Positions 27,225-31,666 of a stretch of DNA of 31,666 nt are shown one piece after another (the stretch's first letter is position 1; every line of letters begins with the position of its first letter). The stretch comes from a virus. The position numbers and the translations under genes were made by a program. The stretch spans positions 1-31,666 of the IMG/VR virus record IMGVR_UViG_3300001851_000078, one strand, 5' to 3'. The notes under the pieces were generated by a model. That model searched no databases. It was not told the DNA's origin and saw only the letters and a program-made list of their open reading frames with translations.

Positions 27225-28652
27225 ATGCCGCCGCTCAAACTTCGCCAGTACCAAATAGACGACATCGAGCGCATTCGCGCTGAGATCAGGTCTGACAAGA
27301 AGCGTGTTGTCTACGTCCTCGCCACAGGGGGCGGGAAAACCGTCATCTCTGCCGAGATCATCCGCAGTGCGGTAGCGAAGGGGTCGAAGGTATTCTTTGT
27401 TGCTCACCGCAAGGAGTTGATCGACCAGACCAGCAACAAACTTCACGATTTCGGCGTTCGTCACGGCGTGATGATGGCCAATCACCCCCTACGCGACCCA
27501 AGCGCACCAGTGCAGGTTATATCGATCCAGACTGGAATACGCCGCGAACTCCCATACAAGCCGCACCTTGTGTTCGTGGATGAGTGCCATCGCATTGCGG
27601 CTGAGTCCTACAAAGACTTCCTGCTCGACTGCGGAGATCCTGTCGTCGTCGGGATCACCGCCACTCCTGTACGGGGAGACCTACAAGGACTCGGAGGGAA
27701 GATCTTCCAGTCTATGGTCGTTGGTCCGCAGATGTCATCGCTCATCCAGCAAGGGTTCCTAGTTAAGCCTCGCGTGTTTTCATGGAAGATCAACCTCAAA
27801 GGAGTGCGACTTCTCGGCGGAGACTACAATCAGAAGCAACTCGAAGAGAAGATGATCGACACGAAGCTAGTCGGCGACGTATACCGCGAGTGGGTAAAGC
27901 GCTGCTCGGATCGGTCCACTGTGGTCTTCGCGACCAGCATTGCTCACTCAAAAATGATCCTCGACGATTTTCTCGCCAACGGAGTCGCCGCAGAGCATAT
28001 CGACACAAAGACGCCCAAAGAGGACCGAGAAGCTGTTCTGTCTCGACTCGCCAGCGGCTACACGCAAGTCGTGTGCAATGTCGGGATCCTGACAGAAGGC
28101 TGGGATTGTCCTCGCGTTTCCGCAGTATGTATCGTTCGCCCGACTCGCTCAGAGTCGCTTTACTTGCAAATGGCTGGGCGGGCGCTTCGGCCATGGGGTG
28201 ACAAAACCGATTGCATCGTCAATGACCATGGCGGGGTAGCGCAGGAGTTCGGGACGCCGGACATGGACCGCGAATGGGAACTGGACGACACCACGATTTC
28301 AAAACCAGAGAAGTTGGATATCCGTGACAAAATCAAGGTCTGCCCGAAATGCGCCGAGGTCTACGATATTTCGGTTTACACCTGCATTTGTGGGTACCAG
28401 TTCTCCAAGAAACCAGACGATATTAAGTACGGAAGCGGCGAGCTTCATGAAATCGACTACAAAATCAAGCGAGAAGAAAAGTCCAAGCGTAAGGATTACG
28501 AGTGGTTCCTCCATCAGCAACACACGATGAAGAAAGCTGATGGGACTCCGTACTCACACGGATTTGCGTTTGCAAAGTATTTATCCAAATACGGCGAGAA
28601 ACCGTCCTGGTCGTGGCTAAAAGAGTGGAAGAAGAAAAACAATGTCAGCTAA
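27225..28652 (+). CDS. SF2 DEAD/DEAH-type helicase
   Basis: A 475-residue ATP-dependent helicase. Walker A is ATGGGKT (33-39), motif II is DECH (119-122), motif III TATP (145-148), motif V TEGWD (290-294) and motif VI QMAGRALRP (315-323). A zinc-ribbon with CPKC (373-376) and CICG (387-390) lies after the second RecA domain. The closest general type is the RecG/UvsW/YqhH-like phage SF2 family, which remodels forks or recombination intermediates. I choose ATG 27225 rather than 27171, because the longer form would overlap the previous gene. It overlaps the primase gene by 11 bases. Confidence 0.92.
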   Translation: MPPLKLRQYQIDDIERIRAEIRSDKKRVVYVLATGGGKTVISAEIIRSAVAKGSKVFFVAHRKELIDQTSNKLHDFGVRHGVMMANHPLRDPSAPVQVISIQTGIRRELPYKPHLVFVDECHRIAAESYKDFLLDCGDPVVVGITATPVRGDLQGLGGKIFQSMVVGPQMSSLIQQGFLVKPRVFSWKINLKGVRLLGGDYNQKQLEEKMIDTKLVGDVYREWVKRCSDRSTVVFATSIAHSKMILDDFLANGVAAEHIDTKTPKEDREAVLSRLASGYTQVVCNVGILTEGWDCPRVSAVCIVRPTRSESLYLQMAGRALRPWGDKTDCIVNDHGGVAQEFGTPDMDREWELDDTTISKPEKLDIRDKIKVCPKCAEVYDISVYTCICGYQFSKKPDDIKYGSGELHEIDYKIKREEKSKRKDYEWFLHQQHTMKKADGTPYSHGFAFAKYLSKYGEKPSWSWLKEWKKKNNVS

Positions 28653-30690
28653 CCGAGTCGTCGAAATCAACTCTGTGCGCCCAATCGTTCTCGATTCGAC
28701 GCAACCTCTCACGTCGTCCGACCGTGAGAAAATCTGTCAGGAGCACTGGCTCACCAACGCCGACATCGACGCAGCACACATAACCCGAGTCAACGACGCG
28801 ACAGGCCGTGAACTCACCGGGTGGATGAAACGGAACTGCGCCGGAATCTATATCCCATACCCAACGCTCGACGGGCGCAGCAGCTACTACTTCAGGATCC
28901 GGCGAGACGTGCCGGATATGACGATCCAACTCGACGGGTCGACGAAAATATCCCGCAAATACGCCGCCCCGTATGGATCCAGAAACCACATCTATTTCCC
29001 CTCCGGCGTCACGCAAGCCCAACTATCCGACGCCACACTCCCGGTAATCGTCACCGAGGGCGAGTACAAAGCCATGGCGCTCTGGCGGCTGGCAAACCAC
29101 AAAACCGACACCCCACGATTTATCCCCATCGGGCTGGGTGGCGTGGACTCGTGGCAAGGGCGTAACGGGAAAACTCCCCTGCCGGACGGCTCATCAACCG
29201 ACTCCTACGGGATCATCCCTGACATGTTCCGCGTAACGTGGTCGGAGCGAAACGTCATCATCGCGTTCGATTCAGACTGGAAACGCAATACGAGCGTCCG
29301 AGCAGCCAAGCGCCGACTATCCGACGAACTCAAAACAGGCGGCGCTAAAGTCGTCACGCTGAACTGGGACGAGCGGGACGGCAAGGGTATCGACGACTGG
29401 CTAGCCACGGTCGGACCGGATCCAGTCCTGTCAGCCATCAACGGCATCAACTGGGACATCACAACCGGCTGGCTTTCTATGCTCCAAGTCGACGACAAGG
29501 GCAAGCCAGTCAAAAACGTCCTTAACGTCGTCACCGCGCTCACTCTCGCCCCTGAGTGGGAGGGCGTTATCGCCTACAACCAATTCACCGCCGCAATCCA
29601 GACCGTCACCCCTCCCCCATTCGGCGATAAACACCGCAGCCGATCAATCCTCAGCCCAAACCGACAAGACTGGACCGACGCCGACGATATCCACGCATCC
29701 ATGTGGCTGCAATCCAAGGGACTAAACGTCAGCAAGGAGATGGCGTCAGATGCAATCCATGCAATCGCCGACCTCACGCAGTTTCACGTCATCCGAGACT
29801 ACCTGAACTCGCTCTCGTGGGACGGCGATAAGCGAATCGATACGTGGCTTCAAGACTACATGGGCGCGGATCCATCGGCATACCTGTCGAAAATCGGAAA
29901 AATGTGGCTTATCTCCGCCGTGGCTCGCGTTTTCAACCCCGGATGCCAGGTTGACCATATGCTCGTCTTCAAAGGCTCTCAGGGGCGTGGAAAATCGACA
30001 GCTTTGTCCGCTTTATGCGGCGAGGACTGGTTTTCCGACAACCTGCCGAACAAATTACACGAAAAAGACGCCTCCCAGCACCTATCCGGCAAGTGGATCA
30101 TCGAAATCGGCGAACTCAGCCAGATGAAATCCAACGAGGTCGAGGAGATCAAGCTGTTCGTCTCCAGGAAAATCGACAAATACCGACCCAGCTACGGTCG
30201 CCGCGACTGCTCATTCCCACGCCAGTGTGTATTCGCCGCCTCAACCAACTCCGACGAATTCCTACGTGACGAGACAGGCAACCGGAGGTTCTGGGTCGTA
30301 CCCATAAACGGAGTCGACGTGCGCGGCATCGCGGAAAACCGGGACCAGATATGGGCCGAGGCTGTCCAAATGCTCCGCGATGGCGAAAAATGGTGGTGTA
30401 GCGAGCCGTGGTTCATCGAAGCACAGGAAAATTCATCGTCGAACTACATGATCCTCGACCCGTGGCACGAGCAGATCAAGAATTACGTCAAAGGGAAAGA
30501 GCGGGTGTTCGTTAATGACGTGCTCCTTGAGGTTTGCCGTGTCTCTGACACCTGGACCAAGAACCATCGGGACCGCGTTTGCTCCACGCTGAGAAAATTA
30601 AAGTTCGTTCGTAAACGCATAAAAGACAACGGTGGGTACTTTTTTACCCCGGCGCGAGCAACCGATCGGGAGGACGAGGAGGAGGAGTAG
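28642..30690 (+). CDS. Primase (DUF3854/TOPRIM) fused to VirE-type helicase
   Basis: A 682-residue replication protein. The N-terminal half has a TOPRIM-like domain: VIVTEGEYKA (135-144, E139) and IIAFDSDW (D210, D212). The C-terminal half is a virulence-associated-E (VirE) SF3-type ATPase: Walker A GSQGRGKS (445-452), Walker B WIIEIGEL (485-492), sensor AASTN (532-536) and GNRRFW (546-551). The tail is acidic (EDEEEE). Such fusions prime and unwind DNA at the origin of phages and mobile elements. It ends 24 bases before a strong terminator and next to the candidate origin. Confidence 0.92.
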   Translation: MSANRVVEINSVRPIVLDSTQPLTSSDREKICQEHWLTNADIDAAHITRVNDATGRELTGWMKRNCAGIYIPYPTLDGRSSYYFRIRRDVPDMTIQLDGSTKISRKYAAPYGSRNHIYFPSGVTQAQLSDATLPVIVTEGEYKAMALWRLANHKTDTPRFIPIGLGGVDSWQGRNGKTPLPDGSSTDSYGIIPDMFRVTWSERNVIIAFDSDWKRNTSVRAAKRRLSDELKTGGAKVVTLNWDERDGKGIDDWLATVGPDPVLSAINGINWDITTGWLSMLQVDDKGKPVKNVLNVVTALTLAPEWEGVIAYNQFTAAIQTVTPPPFGDKHRSRSILSPNRQDWTDADDIHASMWLQSKGLNVSKEMASDAIHAIADLTQFHVIRDYLNSLSWDGDKRIDTWLQDYMGADPSAYLSKIGKMWLISAVARVFNPGCQVDHMLVFKGSQGRGKSTALSALCGEDWFSDNLPNKLHEKDASQHLSGKWIIEIGELSQMKSNEVEEIKLFVSRKIDKYRPSYGRRDCSFPRQCVFAASTNSDEFLRDETGNRRFWVVPINGVDVRGIAENRDQIWAEAVQMLRDGEKWWCSEPWFIEAQENSSSNYMILDPWHEQIKNYVKGKERVFVNDVLLEVCRVSDTWTKNHRDRVCSTLRKLKFVRKRIKDNGGYFFTPARATDREDEEEE

Positions 30691-30713
30691 CCCACGCCAA
30701 TTCAGCCAATCTC

Positions 30714-30739
30714 AGGCTCCCTTCACCGGGAGCCTTTTT
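30714..30739 (+). terminator. Strong rho-independent terminator after the replication operon
   Basis: AGGCTCCC (30714-30721), six-base loop TTCACC, GGGAGCCT (30728-30735), then a T tract to 30739. Perfect 8-bp GC-rich stem. It closes the operon before the repeat region. Confidence 0.9.
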
Positions 30740-30743
30740 CACG

Positions 30744-30987
30744 TTCCATGCCGATTCCATGGGTTCCACATCGATTCCATATCTATTCCACGTCTAACTA
30801 CCTGAAAATCCATAGAGTTCCATGTCTTCTATATAATAGTGTGTGTGTACACGTATAATAATATAGAAAGTTGGTGGCTATCACGCGCGGCACTCACCAG
30901 TAGAAAAGTTTGTCACAGTTCTGTGTGGACATGTGGAACTGATGCAAACACAAGACTTAACTATATCCGAATTCCATATAATTCCAC
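30744..30987. other. Candidate replication origin: phased TTCCAY repeats and AT-rich inverted repeat
   Basis: Eight direct TTCCAY copies start at 30744, 30755, 30764, 30775, 30786, 30818, 30972 and 30982; an inverted copy lies at 30933-30938. Spacing inside the left group is 9-11 bases, near one DNA turn, with a degenerate copy ATCCAT at 30808. The extended consensus is TTCCAYRT. Between the groups lie two perfect TATAAT boxes (30832-30837 and 30854-30859) and an imperfect AT-rich inverted repeat (30827-30838 with 30857-30868) around GTGTACAC. No gene is seen from 30691 to 31039. The origin role is inferred from repeats, AT-richness and the neighbouring primase/helicase. Confidence 0.6.
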
Positions 30988-31039
30988 GTCTCCCCTCGTA
31001 CTATTGACATCTGATGCGTAAGTATCTGAAAATACAGGC

Positions 31040-31336
31040 ATGGCTATTTTGTACTCCAGACCACCTTTAACCGAGCGAGAGGCCGAACTTCGCTCCAGGA
31101 TGCTCGAACAACGGCGGCAAGAACGCCTGAGAAGTGATAAGAGATTATCAAATAAGCCTAGAAACCCTAGCCACAAGCAATGCGTGGAGTGTCTTGACGA
31201 CAAATCAGCCTCCGAGTTCTATGCAAGCCCGACCTCAGCCGACCGCCTGACATCAAAATGCAAAGCCTGCCTCGCTGAATACCAGCGCTCCAGGGCTGGC
31301 GTCATAAAACTTCGCCGCTCCCTGCGATGGGAATAG
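31040..31336 (+). CDS. Small zinc-finger protein (endonuclease VII-like metal site)
   Basis: A 98-residue protein starting MAILYSRPPLTEREAELRSR. It has a basic helical N-terminus and a zinc module CVECLDDKSASEF, with the second pair CKAC after YASPTSADRLTSK (C-x2-C...C-x2-C). This module is common at the start of HNH/recombination endonuclease VII proteins, but the nuclease part is absent here, so a DNA-binding role is likelier. A TTGACA (31004-31009) lies upstream, with no convincing -10. It follows the repeat region. Confidence 0.6.
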   Translation: MAILYSRPPLTEREAELRSRMLEQRRQERLRSDKRLSNKPRNPSHKQCVECLDDKSASEFYASPTSADRLTSKCKACLAEYQRSRAGVIKLRRSLRWE

Positions 31337-31666
31337 ACCACCCTTGCGCCTAAACAGACGCCGGGCACCCCGCACTACCTCCCCCACCCATAAAACCGCC
31401 CCACGAGGCTGCAATGCGGAAATTTGCCATACCCACCGCCAGGGGTACCTTTTCACCACCACCCCCTCGCCATATCCAGCTTCCACACGCCAACCCAGGA
31501 ATTCCTAAACAGCCCCGGTGGGGGTAGTGCCAGAATCCAAGCGCCAGACGCCCGTGGAGCGACGATTATGGGCTGGAAGGTAGCTGGAGGCGGGACGGCG
31601 GTAAAAACGCCTCAGAGGGCGGGGAAACGGGTCTGGACCACTCCAGTGGTTTAGGGTCAGGGAGGA
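31337..31666. other. Terminal 330 bases without a recognisable gene
   Basis: The stretch is C-rich at first (poly-C/CA-type runs near 31376-31390 and 31458-31467) and G-rich later. It contains the inverted repeats CCCCGGTGGGG (near 31514) and ACCACT-CC-AGTGGT (31637-31650), and one extra TTCCAC at 31481. A 76-codon frame at 31424-31654 is low-complexity and proline-rich and I do not believe it. No terminator, tRNA or gene start is convincing. Confidence 0.5.

Noticed and set aside
30744-30987. CRISPR array
   Set aside because: The repeats are only 6-8 bases with 3-5 base gaps, with no spacers of CRISPR length and no cas genes.
31424-31654. A 76-codon plus-strand frame at the right end
   Set aside because: Low-complexity, proline/glycine-rich, no ribosome binding site, no neighbour overlap.
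1-31666. tRNA genes and integration module
   Set aside because: No cloverleaf-like gene with a TTCGA-type arm, integrase or attachment site was recognised by eye; a dedicated scan would be needed to exclude a divergent tRNA.

Overview
The window is most of a tailed double-stranded DNA phage genome, probably with a podovirus-type virion. The evidence is a P22-like portal protein, a scaffold, a Mu gpT-like major capsid protein and a probable neck adaptor, with no tape measure or tail sheath in view. Coding density is very high and genes overlap by 1 to 16 bases. There are no tRNA, rRNA or CRISPR features and no integrase or repressor that I can recognise. The host cannot be named from the sequence. 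A promoter pattern suggesting leaderless mRNAs may point to a host where such transcripts are common.

Layout. Positions 1-17189 (minus strand) are the late operon, read from right to left: terminase large subunit (interrupted by an intein), a small unknown gene, portal, a small gene, a GroES-like co-chaperonin, scaffold, two conserved virion-associated genes with the major capsid protein, an HNH endonuclease inserted after the capsid gene, small beta-rich proteins, two tail-fibre genes, several small genes, and the start of a probable head-tail adaptor cut by the window edge. A 55-base divergent promoter region (17190-17244) separates this from the rightward early genes.

Early genes on the plus strand fall into four transcription units. 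17245-19687 is a recombination operon: Fe-S-type exonuclease, RecT-like annealing protein and SSB-like protein, closed by a terminator. 19863-22945 is a string of overlapping small accessory genes, including a DUF3850 protein, a second possible ASCH-like protein and zinc-finger proteins. 24571-27026 carries small genes, a cytosine-C5 DNA methyltransferase and a VRR-NUC nuclease. 27080-30690 carries an SF2 helicase and a primase/VirE-type helicase, closed by a strong terminator. A leftward island (24531-22905) with a beta-helix tailspike sits between the second and third units.

After the replication genes lies a non-coding stretch (30740-31000) with eight direct copies and one inverted copy of TTCCAY, mostly spaced 9-11 bases apart, and an AT-rich inverted repeat. 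It is the best candidate for the replication origin. A small zinc-finger gene and about 330 bases with no recognisable gene close the window. No DNA polymerase, terminase small subunit, endolysin or holin was recognised here. The missing parts presumably lie outside the window or are supplied by the host.

The strongest items for a second look are the phased-repeat origin, the class 3 intein in the terminase P-loop, and the repeated -35/-10 arrangement that places start codons 6-8 bases after a TAnnnT box at operon heads.
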